DNA of 64,000 nucleotides from Nissolia schottii (lineage: Eukaryota > Streptophyta > Magnoliopsida > Fabales > Fabaceae). The notes beneath the pieces were generated by a model, which was not told the DNA's origin, ran no database searches, and saw nothing but the letters and a program-made list of their open reading frames with translations. The position numbers and the translations under genes are program-made. Location of the stretch: the NCBI GenBank assembly GCA_003254905.1, contig QANU01057143.1:1-64000 (forward strand), given 5' to 3'. Shown here one piece after another: positions 9,464-21,157 of the stretch; position 1 is the first letter of the stretch; each line of letters opens with the position of its first letter.

Positions 9464-11554
9464 TTAAGAATAGTTCATAAACAATTGGAGATACACTACA
9501 AAATCATTTGGAGTGCATGTCTTTACCTCTGCACATGCAGCATGTGTGTCAATGCATTCATAGTACGGCCAACTCAATGAGTCCAACTGGTTGGAAAAAT
9601 TTGCAAAAGCGTCCAAGCTTTCTTTGTCCCCATCAACCAAAATTCCGTTCACAAAATCATTAGCATACTTCTCCTCTTCTGCAGTTTCAAATGGAACAGG
9701 CCTACTGATATCTTCATTTATAACACAGCTGTTCTGAAATGGGGAGTTTGGGAATGATGCTTGCAGCTCAGGTTTCTTCCTTAGGCGACATAAAACGAAA
9801 GTTCTCTGCCAAGTTTGAAAGATAATCAGCATTGATCTGATATGATCACTACAAATAAAAAGCCAAATCAGGCTAATGCTTCAATGTCAGAAACTTCTTT
9901 AAAGAAGAAAGGCTTGGTATGGGGCCATATCAAAAGAGTTATATAGCAGAAATTGACAGTATTTAATGAAAACTAATGATGAATTCTGTAATCAACTATT
10001 GAACAAGGCAGATTCAAGAAAATTGGGTAATGAACAGATTATAAAAGCGGAGAAGTTGTTTCCCAGATTTGAATTGGTGACCTCTAGATCACAAGACAAC
10101 AACTTTGCGGTTGACAACAAAAATAAAAACATGGGATCACATTAATGGATCCAATAAACCTTCTAATGACAGAACCACCAATCACATAGGAAACATCAAA
10201 ACCTAGAAACTCACGTGACAGAAAAAAAATATGACTTCCCAATAGAAACACTACTAGTCGGTGTTTAAACTCACATTTTTTTGTGAACAAAGTAAGAATG
10301 CAACAAAAGCCAACCTGGCTAGCATCAAAGGTAGTAGCATGGTACTCATGGATAACCCAATTGGTCTTGACACCGTGAGGAACACGACCTATATAGAAAA
10401 CAAGTGTCTTCTTGGAACCAATCACATTGTTGGTGCCCCTGACCTTGATGTTTCTGTCTTGTCCAGTGACTTTCCAGAAGCCCTGTTCGGTTGCCCTTTT
10501 AGCCCTTGTGCTCTTCGCATACTTGTAATCGCGAGGACTGAAGAAAAACCATTCTGGGTCATCAGATTTTATCTTTGAGTATGCTGACATCACAATTTGA
10601 AACAGCAACAAAATATAGCGAAGGATCAAACTCATTGCACAATAGAACATAATCATTGGAACATTAAAAAAAGTTACAAACTTTAGTCACATGAAGATGA
10701 TGGGGCTAATGCCAACATCACAATTTGAACAACAAAGAGAGGATCAAACTCCATTGCAGAACAGAACAGAACAGAACATGATTGGAACATAAAAAAGTTA
10801 CAAACTTTAGTCGCATAAAGATGATGGGGTCTAAGGTTTTATCACTGAAAATGCTGATATCACAATTTGAGCAACAAATAGATAAGAGGGTCAAACTCCA
10901 TTGCAGAACAGAACAGAACATCATTGGAACATAAAAAAGTTTCGAACTTTAGTCACATGAAGATGATGGGTTCTAAGATTTTATCACTGAAAATGCTGAT
11001 ATCACAATATGAAAAACAAATAGATAAGAAAATCAAACTCCATTGCAGAACAGAACATGATTGGAAAATAAAAAAGTTACAAACTTTAGTCACAGTTGGA
11101 TGATGGGGTTTAGGATTTTATCAGTGAAAATGCTAACATGACGATTTGGAACAACAAAGAAGAGAAGAATCAAACTCCATTGCAGAACAGAACATCATCA
11201 TTGGAACATTGGAAAGTTACAAAGTTTAGTCACATGAGGATGATGGGGTTTAGGATTTTATCACTTAAAATGCTAACATCACAATTTGAGAAGGATCAAA
11301 TTCCATTTTCTAAAACCAAATTGAAAAAAGTTCCAAACTTTAGCTCCATGAAAATGATGGGGTTGTTCATTTTTTCTTCTTTTCTTACCTGGCATGTCCC
11401 ACGGCTCCACCTTGCAAAGATCAATGTCAGGGATGATTTGGACAGTGAATTCATCACTCTCCAGCTTGTGCTTGAGGTAATGATCCACAAGCTCTTCATC
11501 TGTTGGCCTGAATCTGAATCCCACAGGCATGTTTGGAACTGTGCTAGTAGCCAT
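9464..11554 (-). CDS. NAC-domain transcription factor, possibly 3'-truncated
   Basis: Three exons on the minus strand: 11554-11389, 10583-10315 and 9805-9464, all with GT-AG borders and matching phases, giving 258 aa. The NAC subdomains appear in order: A (VGFRFRPTDEELVDHYL, ~11-27), B (DLCKVEPWDMP), C (EWFFFSPRDYKY, GFWKVTGQDR), D (SKKTLVFYIGR, KTNWVIHEYH) and E (TFVLCRLRKK). The usual GYWKATGKDR core reads GFWKVTGQDR. The protein is a nuclear DNA-binding regulator. Only ~100 residues follow the NAC domain, and the last 26 read poorly. An in-frame donor-like AG|GTAAAG occurs near the end of exon 3, so a further exon may once have existed; an LTR lies 130 bp downstream. Intron 1 is 805 bases, almost all tandem repeat. 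It may be a degenerating member of a tandem NAC family. Confidence 0.85.
10560..11370. repeat. Tandem array of ~118-147 bp units filling NAC intron 1
   Basis: The anchor 'tcaaact(c)cattgcag' or a variant occurs at 10626, 10744, 10891, 11033, 11170 and 11296, giving periods of 118, 147, 142, 137 and 126. Each unit also has 'aaactttagtcacatgaag', 'gatgatgggg' and 'atgctgayatcacaattt'. The last motif is the exon 2 acceptor region itself (10570-10600), and the final unit ends at the exon 1 donor. The intron therefore appears to have grown by repeated duplication of a short ancestral intron plus the exon 2 edge. Confidence 0.85.
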
Positions 11555-11925
11555 TGCTTTTTTTGGTTTCAAAGTTCAAACTCTTCAATTTATGGTTAGT
11601 GTTTTTAGTTGCACATAAAAAGAGAAGGAGAAGAATGAATATGAAAAGCTACAAGGTGATGAAGTTGTATATGTGTAAAAGAGAGTGAAGGAAGAAGCAA
11701 ATTTGTGTTGTGGTTTCTGAGCATGAATGAGAGGCTTCTTCAGGTCTCAATTTGTAATGAAACAAAATCGGTTGACTGACTTTGAAGCTGATCACTGTCT
11801 CTCACTTTTTTGGCTTAGCTCAGAAGTTATCATAAAAAAGACAACACAAAAAGAAGAAAAAAAAAAAACCGTAGGAAGCTGTGTAATAAATCATCAAAAA
11901 TTCAACATGTAGAGCAATGTTTTAT

Positions 11926-12861
11926 CCACTAGACTAGCATTATTTTTTGTAACATTTTATGCAATCATATTTATTAATATAATTTTATTATTTAATTTTT
12001 TTAAAATAAACCATAATCTAAAGAGTTCATAGGACTCTCCCACAGTTACACTCTCATCTCATTTGAATAATGTGAGAGAGTATTGCTGGCTTTTTCCTAT
12101 TTATTTTTTGTTGGTCAAATGTCATATATTTTGTTTGTGATCTTATTATCACATACTAAACAAGAGAATTGGTGATACGCATAACAAAGTTGAGCAAACT
12201 ATTTTGGGATATGGACTTTGGTTTCTTAATGATAAAATCAATGTATGAAAACTTGATTTTCCTCTCATAAAGGATATCCACGTTGCTCAGACTTATCTTT
12301 TGATCCGTTTCTTCATGGGCATGCCCCAGGAACTTGCAACTTTAGAGTTTCAATTCTTTATTAAAAATGTCTTTTTGATTCATATTGAATTAATACGCTC
12401 TTGCTTGTTATATAGTAAATGTTATATATTCAGTTAAACTCTCTCCCTTCTCTCAAGAAATACCTTTATATATATATATATATATAGTTTTTTACTTTAG
12501 AATATTATTATATTTAGAAATTAAGTTATTAACAAAAATAATACTTTGTTATGATTATTTTTGAAAAATTAAAAATTGCATATTTTATTTTATTTTAATA
12601 TTTATTTTTTATTTTTTAATGATAAAAAAATACACAGGCAGGTCTATCACTGATATATGACATTTTACCAACAAAAAACAAAAAGGAAAATGCCAACAAA
12701 GCCCTCTCACATTATTCAGATGAGATGAGAGTGTGAGTGTGGGAGAGTCCTAGGTACTCTTTAGATTAAGGTTTCTTTAAAAAAGAAAAATTAAATAATA
12801 AAAATCATATTAATAAATATGATTGCATAAAATGTTACAAAAAGTAATGCTAGTGTAGTGG
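11926..12861. mobile_element. Long-TIR non-autonomous DNA element, copy 1
   Basis: The ends are inverted repeats of about 205 bp. The left starts 'ccactagactagcatta' (11926) and the right ends 'taatgctagtgtagtgg' (12861). Both arms include 'gtaacattttatgcaatcat' and a gagagtgtaactgt/acactctcatctca-type stretch. The ~520-bp interior has no coding capacity and contains an (AT)n tract at 12471-12486. Long TIRs with an AT-rich filler suggest a Mutator-like or foldback element. No clear target duplication was found. A second copy lies at 41745-42792 with its interior in the opposite orientation. Confidence 0.8.
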
Positions 12862-12905
12862 TTAAGGCATTGTTCTGAATGATAGAGGTCTTGGGTTCGA
12901 GTATC
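12851..12905 (+). other. tRNA-like Pol III box A/box B remnant (SINE-like)
   Basis: Box A tagtgtagtgg (12851-12861) fits TRGYNNARNGG exactly, and box B-like ggttcgagtat starts at 12894, 33 bases after the end of box A. The flanks do not fold as a full tRNA, so this is a SINE head or tRNA relic overlapping the end of the long-TIR element. The second copy of that element lacks this segment. Confidence 0.45.
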
Positions 12906-13291
12906 ACTGAACTTAAAATAAGTTTATTTTTCTAGTAAGCACAAATGAATATTTGTGAATAAACAGGCGGGCCTGACAGGCTCCAGGCCTCTTGGTCAGG
13001 CTCAAGCTGAAGATTAATGAAACAGGTCTGACCTAATCTGTTCCCACCCCTAGACACAAGTTGAGTTTGCAAGTAGATATTTTTCAAAGTACAAGTGAAA
13101 CACAATTTCATTGATGGAAATGTTATCTAACCGTGTGGACCTAACTGAGAGTGCCTCAGTTTGTTATGCAAATAATAATGTTTGATGAGGTTCAGCCAGC
13201 TTGCCCCGCCCATCCTTCCATCACTCCGTTTATTTAAAGTTAGTTTTTACTTGATTAACTAAAAAAAATATTAATTGTTATTTTTTAAAAT

Positions 13292-14279
13292 GGGTTAATT
13301 ATGTTTTTGGTCCCTGTAAAATTTGAAAGTTTGGTTTTAGTTCCTATATAAAAGTATCAGTCCCTGCAAAATTTGAAAATTTGGTTTTAGTCCTTAGGGT
13401 TGGATGGGAGTTGACTGTGTTGACGCGGCGTTGACGCAGCGTGTCACGTGGGATGCCACGTGGCATAACCCCAAAAACCCAACCCATGACCCGAAGCCCA
13501 CCTGACCCGACCTGTTTTATAATTAAAAAAAAAANNNNNNNNNNNNNNNNNNNNNNNNNNNNNNNNNNNNNNNNNNNNNNNNNNNNNNNNNNNNNNNNNN
13601 NNNNNNNNNNNNNNNNNNNNNNNNNNNNNNNNNNNNNNNNNNNNNNNNNNNNNNNNNNNNNNNNNNNNNNNNNNNNNNNNNNNNNNNNNNNNNNNNNNNN
13701 NNNNNNNNNNNNNNNNNNNNNNNNNNNNNNNNNNNNNNNNNNNNNNNNNNNNNNNNNNNNNNNNNNNNNNNNNNNNNNNNNNNNNNNNNNNNNNNNGTGG
13801 GTGTAAGTGAGGGTCGCGGTGGCGGGTGAGGTGGAGGTGAAGGGTTGGGTGAGAGGGAAACTGTGGTGGCGTACGAGAAAGAGATGAGAGGCTCGGGAGA
13901 GAGATGAGAGGAGGTCAACTGCGGGGCGGCGGAGAGGAGCAGCAGCGGACGGGGTGGGTGGGTGAGGGCTCGAGAGGGTGAGAGGAGGAGTGGGGTTAGA
14001 TGGGTAAAGGGAACAGCAGGGGGGCTGTGAGGGGGCAGATTTGATTTTTTTTTTTAATTATAAAATGGGCCGGGTCAGGTGGGTTTCGAGTCATGGGTTG
14101 GGTTTTTGGGGGGTTATGCCACGTGGCATCCCATGTGGCACGCTGCGTCAGCACAGTCAACTCTCATCCAACCCCAGGGACTAAAACCAAATTTTCAAAT
14201 TTTGTAGGGACTGAAACTTTTATATAGGGACTAAAACCAAACTTTAAAATTTTACAGGGACCAAAAATATAATTAACCC
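13292..14279. mobile_element. Mutator-like element with ~240 bp TIRs and 9-bp TSD, interior partly unsequenced
   Basis: The TIRs begin gggttaattatgtttttgg and its imperfect complement, and run inward past 'ccacgtggcat' to 'cccgacc'/'gggccgggtc'. They are flanked by a perfect 9-bp duplication, TTTTAAAAT, at 13283-13291 and 14280-14288; a 9-bp TSD with long TIRs is the Mutator signature. The interior right of the assembly gap is GC-rich and purine-rich (13797-14040), unlike the neighbouring AT-rich DNA. It may be a captured gene fragment. No transposase is visible. Confidence 0.9.
13535..13796. other. Assembly gap of 262 N
   Basis: This is a run of N inside the Mutator-like element. Single N also occur at 42127 and 45621, inside (AT)n tracts. 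Any reading frame crossing the gap is meaningless. Confidence 1.
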
Positions 14280-14544
14280 TTTTAAAATTTTACCTCTACA
14301 ATAACTCAATTTAAACATTTGATATTCTTTTTAAGTATGAATAAATTAATTGATTCATTAATCTAGATGAGTATAATAAGTTCATTGAAAGTTTGGAACT
14401 CAATACAGATTTGGATCCTAAATCTCGCACTTTAAAGTATAAAGTAAAAATAAATATCACTTTTACTTTAATAATCTAATAGTGAAATCCTTCATTTTTA
14501 CCCATCCTAGATCATATTTCTTGGTAAGTAGTCCTTCTCATAAC

Positions 14545-15262
14545 CATAGTTAAAAAATTTGGCCCGGCCGAGTCAACCTGAAACTCGGTAACCTGGCCAT
14601 GGGATTAGGCCAGTTATTTGAGTGGATCGGCCACGTTCCAAACCCACACTGACTTGGATTGACCCGACCAATTTTTGTGAAACTCGATTACCCAATTGGG
14701 TCATGTGTTTTTTCTTTTTTTTAAATATTTTTTTATGTTTTTTTATTAAAGAAAAGGAAAACAATGTCGTTTGATAAAGAATTTTTTTTGAAATTATTGT
14801 TTGTCAGATTGAACTAATTTTTTTTCATTTTTCTGTTATAAAATGTGTTTAAATTCCTCATTTTTGTACCCTTTTTCTTGTTACATACATCTATTTTGTT
14901 GCCTTCTTGTAATAAATATTGAATACTCATGTAAAATTGTTATATATTTTTTTTATTTAAAACTTAATCTACTTATGTTTAGAATTAAATTTGTCATTTG
15001 TGATTTAGGATCTTGTACTTGTATTATTTATGTATAGTATGACATTTATAATTTGAACTTTACTTATATATTTTAAATAATTTTACGTTATGATGAATGT
15101 TTAAATAAATACATTGTATTTATTTAAATTTTTTAATTTTTTAGATTACACACACACATATATATATATATACATTCGTTACTATTTTATTTATTATCTG
15201 AGTCAACAACTAACCCAATAATCCATTGGATATCAAATCCCATATCAGGTTTTATAACTACG
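14545..15262. mobile_element. hAT-like non-autonomous element, 718 bp
   Basis: It is flanked by a perfect 8-bp duplication, CTCATAAC (14537-14544 and 15263-15270). The short imperfect terminal inverted repeats are CATAGTTAAAAAATTTG on the left and CGTAGTTATAAAACCTG (complement of the right end). The left subterminal region has ggcccggccgagtc-type GC stretches, while the interior is AT-rich and non-coding. An 8-bp TSD and short TIRs point to the hAT superfamily. The ends resemble those of the element at 39562-40301. Confidence 0.8.
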
Positions 15263-15859
15263 CTCATAACTGACTTAACAAATAATGGAAGAACTAAATT
15301 GAGATTTTTATATTTTACAAGAATAAAACTTTATATAATTATTATGTTTCAAATCAACTATTATTGTTAGGAAATTGACAATAGGAATAGGACTAAGAAC
15401 TGACTTCTGCATTTTACAAAGCCAATTTTTATTCAGTGAAAATTCACTAGAACAAAATTGGGGTTTATTCCTTTTTTTTTCCAAACAAAAACCTCAATTT
15501 CATGATCATTTTACTTGTTGCATGAATAGGAGGCACTAAGGCTCAATTAATGAAAACCATAAACATGGGGGAACTGATATGGAAGAAGCATAGCATTTCA
15601 AAGTTAGCAAATTATATAAATTATAACACATGCAAGTTTGTTCTCTCTTCCGTTAACCATCAATGAATTTGAGGTCAAAACTGATAACTGGTATACAAAA
15701 GATGATAGGACTTGAGACCCAAAAACAAGAGGGGGGGGGGAGGGAGGGAGGGATTACACCAACATTATGGAATAAAAAAATGTTGACAAATTGCAGCAAC
15801 ATATGGATAAACCCTATTCCAGCTGAAATGACTTCCAAAACGCAACGTCCCCAAACAAG
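15263..15859. other. Intergenic stretch, 3' flank of RPF1
   Basis: AT-rich sequence with a G-run and GGGA repeats at 15731-15752, inside the likely 3' untranslated region of RPF1. No other gene is seen. Confidence 0.6.
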
Positions 15860-18800
15860 TCATAGGAAAAACCTCCTTCGGCTCGTGTCCATTTCCGGCT
15901 AAAAATGGGCAAAAAAAAAAGACAATAAAAAAACACGAAAGAGGCATTGAGTTAAAGAGACACATTAGAAATGTTTCACAAAGTCATACAAGGAGTTAAA
16001 GAAACAGCAATACATAGTTAGGTAAACAAATAAAATTACCTTGTGAACCCACTCATATTCCCCGCCCTTGGTATCAAATGTTCCATGCTGCAGGCTAATC
16101 AACTTCAATGTGAAACGAGGGCCACATTCCTGCATTTTTTAATGTGAAGTCATTGCAGAGACAAGTTTGCAGGCCATAAAATGTGTGTGTGTGTGTGTGT
16201 AAAATAAAGCAAAGCTTGAACGAATCAGCTACCCTTACAAGCATAATAAGAAACAGTTGACCATAGTGAAGGTAAGTGCAAAATAAATGCAAATTGGGGT
16301 CACTATCAGATCACATTTGTGGTTAACTCTCTAGATGCAAAGACAAATTAACTAACCAATAACTCATAAAAAAAACCATTGCTTGATATTTTTTTGGAAT
16401 CTCTCTCCCAAGATACCATTTGATGGATAGCACCTTAAACCTAATAAGCCAACTATCTGAACCATCAGTACTCTTAGTTAGACGCACAACTTCAGGTACA
16501 ATACTACTGTAAAAACTTATGTTTTGGAACACATGAAGAAAAACAATGATGAGCAGTAGAAAGAAAAGAAAATAAAGAAGAGCTGACACCAACCTGAAGA
16601 CGGGCATTTATTTTGTGTTCAGGAACATTCTCACTTGTCCCCTCCTCGTCCTTTTTTCCTTTAGAAGTGGGCTTTTTAACTTCTTTGGCTTCAAAAATGT
16701 ACCTTAAGGATATGATTAAACATAACAAGATGTCAGAGCCATATGATTAAAAATATAGGTGCTTGTAAGAGCCATATGGATATATACCGATGATGCCGGA
16801 AGAATATGAAGTCTCTCTGGTTGTGGAAGGTAACTACTCGTCGGCCTTTAAATTCTGGATCTTGAGGGAAAAGTGACTGTATCATTCTATGAAAAATCAA
16901 CAAATAAGGAGAGTTAAAGATAGGTTGAAGCATATACAAAGCAGCGTTACATAGACACACCAGGATCCAGCAAAGATACTTATTAATGAAAAGTTATACT
17001 TGCAAAATAGGAAAGGCAGCCCAATATTCATTTGCACCTCTTTTCACAATAAATCTTACAAAAATTACTGACCAACAGTACAAAACTATTTCAATCAGAC
17101 CAAGCATCTTAAATGAATATAAAAGAAATTTATAAAGCACAACCATAACATATATAAATTTAAACAAATGAAGCACATAAGAGTAAAGAGTGACCTTCCA
17201 ACTCGAAGCCCCAGACGTGTCGTGAAGTTATTCAGCACAAGCTCAGGCTTGTGACTAGTTGGATTTCCATGATTCTGCAAAGGGACATAAAATACAAGCA
17301 ATAGTAAAAGTTAAGATACTTGTTTTCATCAACATAAAATGCCATGCTTAATCTCAACAGAAAAACAACAAACCTTGATATCCTTGCGTAAAACAAGCTT
17401 TGAGAGCTTGAAATGAGCAGTAGGTCCATCAGGTAAGCCAATGATTAAGAGAGCATCTACAATTCATTGGAGCAACGAATTAAAACCTTGTAAGGTCGTT
17501 AAATTTTGAAATCTAAAGTAAAGTACATAAAAGTATCTTACAAACAACTTTGAAATAACACTAATTATGTGTAGGACCTCTAGTGAAAAGCACCACATAC
17601 CTGGTTCCCGGCGATTGGTGTGAACAACTATTAAAGAAGTGAAGTCCTTTTTCTTTGCATATTCTACAATCTGCAATCCAAATTGAAATTAGAAACAAAT
17701 AAAATTCAAACAAAATAAGCTTCATGTTTTTCATTCACAGGGAACAGACACCCATTACCTTTTTTAAATCATATGTTCCTCTCTTGTAGTAATGTGCATT
17801 CGGTATAACTGAAAGCAATTCTGATATAAAAGCAGGTCCCCTCTGCAGATCAAGTCATTTTCAACCAAAAGATGGAAACACGTTAGAAAGAGAAAGTTTG
17901 ATACGAGGCATACTTTCGAGTTTCCCCCGACACTATGGTCTATGGTACTCCTTAAAGTTAGGGAAAAAAGGCAAACCACAGTATGGAAAAAAGGGCATAT
18001 CATTATGTTTAAATATGCTAAAGATAAACTTGAAATCCCTAACAAGGGCATGTAGGAAACATACTGTAGAATTGAAACGACAAGTGGTGATTAATATCTT
18101 GGGAGTCTGTTGCTGTTTTAAAATTGAACTAAATTCATCAGCATCATTTCCAGCAAATAACTGCAAACAAATATAACAATGAGTTAAATAAGGTAGTTGA
18201 AATTTGACCCAATAAAAATAAAAACAATGTCATACTAGTTGCAATGCAACACGAAAAATGTTACATACAGAGATTGAATCAACAAGATTAACAAATATGA
18301 GTTTCATTTCATTTTTATACACATTCAATACATAAACTCAATGATAACTAGTCAATACCAAAAACAACTTCACCATGATTATTCTATTGAATCAAATCCA
18401 TCTGCTCCAAGTTAGATTTGTGGAACTAGCATCAGTAATCCCTAGGGGTATATATTCCTCTATTCAGAAAAAGTGAAACTACCACAAGCAGTAATTCTAA
18501 CATCACCTTAACTAAAATTATCATACTAATGCCTCATATTCTGTAATTACAAGTTGAAATAAAATCTTAACCCAAGAGTCCAAGACAATAAAAACTCATT
18601 TTAAACAACATTTAGCGGATAATCTACCACAACAACTACATTTATTCCCATTAGGTTAGATCAGCTACTTGGATAAAACCGACAGACAGCATCAGAGCCA
18701 TCATACCAAAAATCATGTATATAAACAAGCCATTAAAATCTAAATTATTTTCAACAATTTCTCCTATAGTTTTTCCTATTCAGGACCTCTCTGTACCTAT

Positions 18801-19713
18801 TAGGCTACTCAATAACATGAAAAAAATTAAAAGTAAATCCTTTTGATACAAAAAGACTTCGCAGAAATGGGAAGAAGAAAACCTCATCGTCATCAGGCTT
18901 GCAAATGGTCTCGTCAAATTCCCTGGTGTTCTCGATGGTGCGGGGCACCTTCTTCTCCGGAGGCTGCATCAACCAAAACAGTTCAACAAAACATCAATTA
19001 TCAATCCATAAAGTAAAAAATAAAACACAAAAACACACACACATACAAAACAACACCCAGTTAGCTAAAGGAACAATGTATGCAAAAAACCACAACCATT
19101 GCAACATTATGTTTACCAACTTTGCCCCAATTTCAGGACTAACAAACTTACGGGAAGAAAAGGGGTCCATTTCAAATAAAGTAGAAGTGGACACACTTTT
19201 AACTTCTAATTATCTCGAATAAAATATGTTGACATATAGTTACTTGATTAGAACAATTTGAGTATGTGTTTGGATTAGCTTATGTTAACTTCAAAATAGC
19301 TTACAATCAGAAGTTTTTCAAAAGCATTAAAAAACGAATTTTTTTCTCCAAATAATCGTTTTCCAAACACTCCTCGAATTCAATTCAATGAAATGTTAAA
19401 GAGAATCGTCGAGAGAATTCAATTCAACCTCTTCGCCGAGCTCGAGAGCTCGCTTCTCGGCGGCGTCGCGGGCCTTGAGCTTGGCGCGCTTCTCGACCTT
19501 CTTCTGGTGCTTGACCTTTGAGTGGAGCTGAGACCTCTTCTCCTTGTTCTTGATCATCGAAGGGAGTACCTCCGTCTTCTTCGATTTCTTATTCTCCTTC
19601 TCAGAATTGTTCGAATCGGAATTCGAACGCCGTCGCCGCTGTTGTTGTTGTTGTCCATCATCATCGTCGTCGATGTCTGAACCATCGCTCCTCCTATTCC
19701 TCTTTCCACCCAT
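15860..19713 (-). CDS. RPF1: Ribosome production factor 1 (Brix domain), RPF1
   Basis: Eleven minus-strand exons: 19713-19429, 18963-18883, 18160-18065, 17842-17759, 17670-17601, 17456-17374, 17274-17195, 16886-16788, 16702-16594, 16129-16040 and 15898-15860. All have GT-AG borders with consistent phase and encode 371 aa. The N-terminus is low-complexity and basic (Asp, Gln and Arg runs, then a Lys-rich nuclear/nucleolar segment). From about residue 141 the Brix domain begins with [10 protein letters not shown], continues through PNAHYYKRG and [12 protein letters not shown], and includes [17 protein letters not shown] and [20 protein letters not shown]. The end, [16 protein letters not shown], is typical of the family. 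RPF1 acts in the nucleolus in 27S pre-rRNA maturation for the 60S subunit. The length fits plant RPF1. Intron 10 carries a (GT)n run at 16182-16200. Confidence 0.95.
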
Positions 19714-21157
19714 TGCTGTTGGTAGCTGCTATCACTTTCGGGGTTCATGGTTTGGGTTTAGGGTTTTTTGATTTTGAGCCATTAAAAACTGAAACGACGC
19801 CGTTTACTTTGTTCTTTTTCTTCGATTCACGGGCGGTCCAATTTAAATGGGTTTGGGTCACTTGTCTCTCCAAAACCGGCCCAATTAAATTTGGTCTTAC
19901 CCGTTTTCAAGCATGCTCAACTTTAAGGTTTGTTTGTTGTATGCTTTCTTTAACCGATAAATTCTTACTTATACTCAAGTTTTTTTTGGGTCCCCGGCGT
20001 TGGTGCCAATGCCTTGCTACAAGAAATTCGAGTAACCTGATATGACCTGGATGAAGTATCTTAAAGGAGGTAAAGATTTTTCAGCTGAGAATTTTTTCTA
20101 TTAGCAAGCTCAAACTTAAAACTTTTGATTAAAGAGTCAAGATACTTATCAATATATAAGTTTAATACATCATTCTTAAATTCATGTAATAAAATTGGGT
20201 ATCACTTAATGAGATTTAAAAAACACTAAGTAGAACATGCATTAAAGGTGGTAAGATATACTTTTATTATTGTGTATATAAAATAAAGGATGTGTTAGAC
20301 TTATTGGTAAGTAAGAATTCTATGAGGCAAACAAAAACAAATTTGATTGGAGCAATGTTTGGGAGACATAACAAATCAACCTATCCACTTCTATGAATGG
20401 CATTTAACATTTTCAAGGACATAATAAGAATTTTTTTTTATAAGTATCATTTATAGGAGTGAGTAAATTAATTTATAAGTTGATAAATTAGGGTTTCAAA
20501 ACATTTTTCATTTAATTGTTATGTGTAACATCATCTAATCATATCTTAATAATATTTAATCATCTCATCTATTACTTCAAAATTCATGTACATTAACAAG
20601 AATAATATTGTACCCTATTACAAATCCTTCTATCAATTCTTCAACCAATTCAATGAACAAATTTTTTTCTTATTTTACCTCCAAAAGTGTCAAGTAATTC
20701 ATAACCTGACTTAGGGAGATTGGTGGAAGGATATAGCATTACTCTTTATTAATTTAAAGAAAGTAATATCTTTCCTTATATTTGGTAAAAAAAAATTATC
20801 TTTGCACCTTTCAAATATAGAATTTTCTCTTTATAACTTGGTTCACGAGTGTGGCCCCTATAAAAGACGCAACAGCATGCAAGAATCTCTTTCCCTTGGT
20901 AGTGCCAAGTGCCAATGTAAGCCACAAGTGGCTTTGGTGTCTAGGTTTGTCAAATGTGAGCCACCAGATTCTGATTTTTTTCCCATCTGAACCCTATCCA
21001 ATTAGATTCTGCACGCCACATGGCATGCCACAATCTACCTCATAGCTCACATTCCTATCCTTAAAGATAAGAAATCTTCGTACATTAACCACAAGAAATT
21101 GCATTTTTCTCTTCCATTCACAACAAACAAGCTCACTTTTTTTTCCCCCTCCTGATC
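19714..21157. other. Divergent promoter region between RPF1 and LHCA2
   Basis: No gene is visible. The LHCA2 side holds a TATA-like tataaaa at 20859-20865 and an I-box/GATA-like GATAAGAA at 21066-21073, motifs common in light-regulated promoters. The TATA box would imply a 5' leader of about 250 bases, long for this family, so its assignment is uncertain. The remainder is AT-rich. Confidence 0.45.

Noticed and set aside
10600-11380. The repeated units in the NAC intron as extra coding exons or a CRISPR-like array
   Set aside because: Units are in a plant intron, vary in length, have no open frame, and have no unique spacers between identical repeats.
12851-12920. A functional tRNA gene at the box A/B site
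   Set aside because: No acceptor stem or anticodon arm can be formed around the boxes.
13441-13918. ORFs spanning the N gap
   Set aside because: Most codons are N and the ends are TIR sequence of a Mutator-like element.
19251-19374. MITE in RPF1 intron 1 (tgtgtttgga ... ccaaacac)
   Set aside because: Only ~9 bp of terminal complementarity and no clear target duplication; too weak to list.
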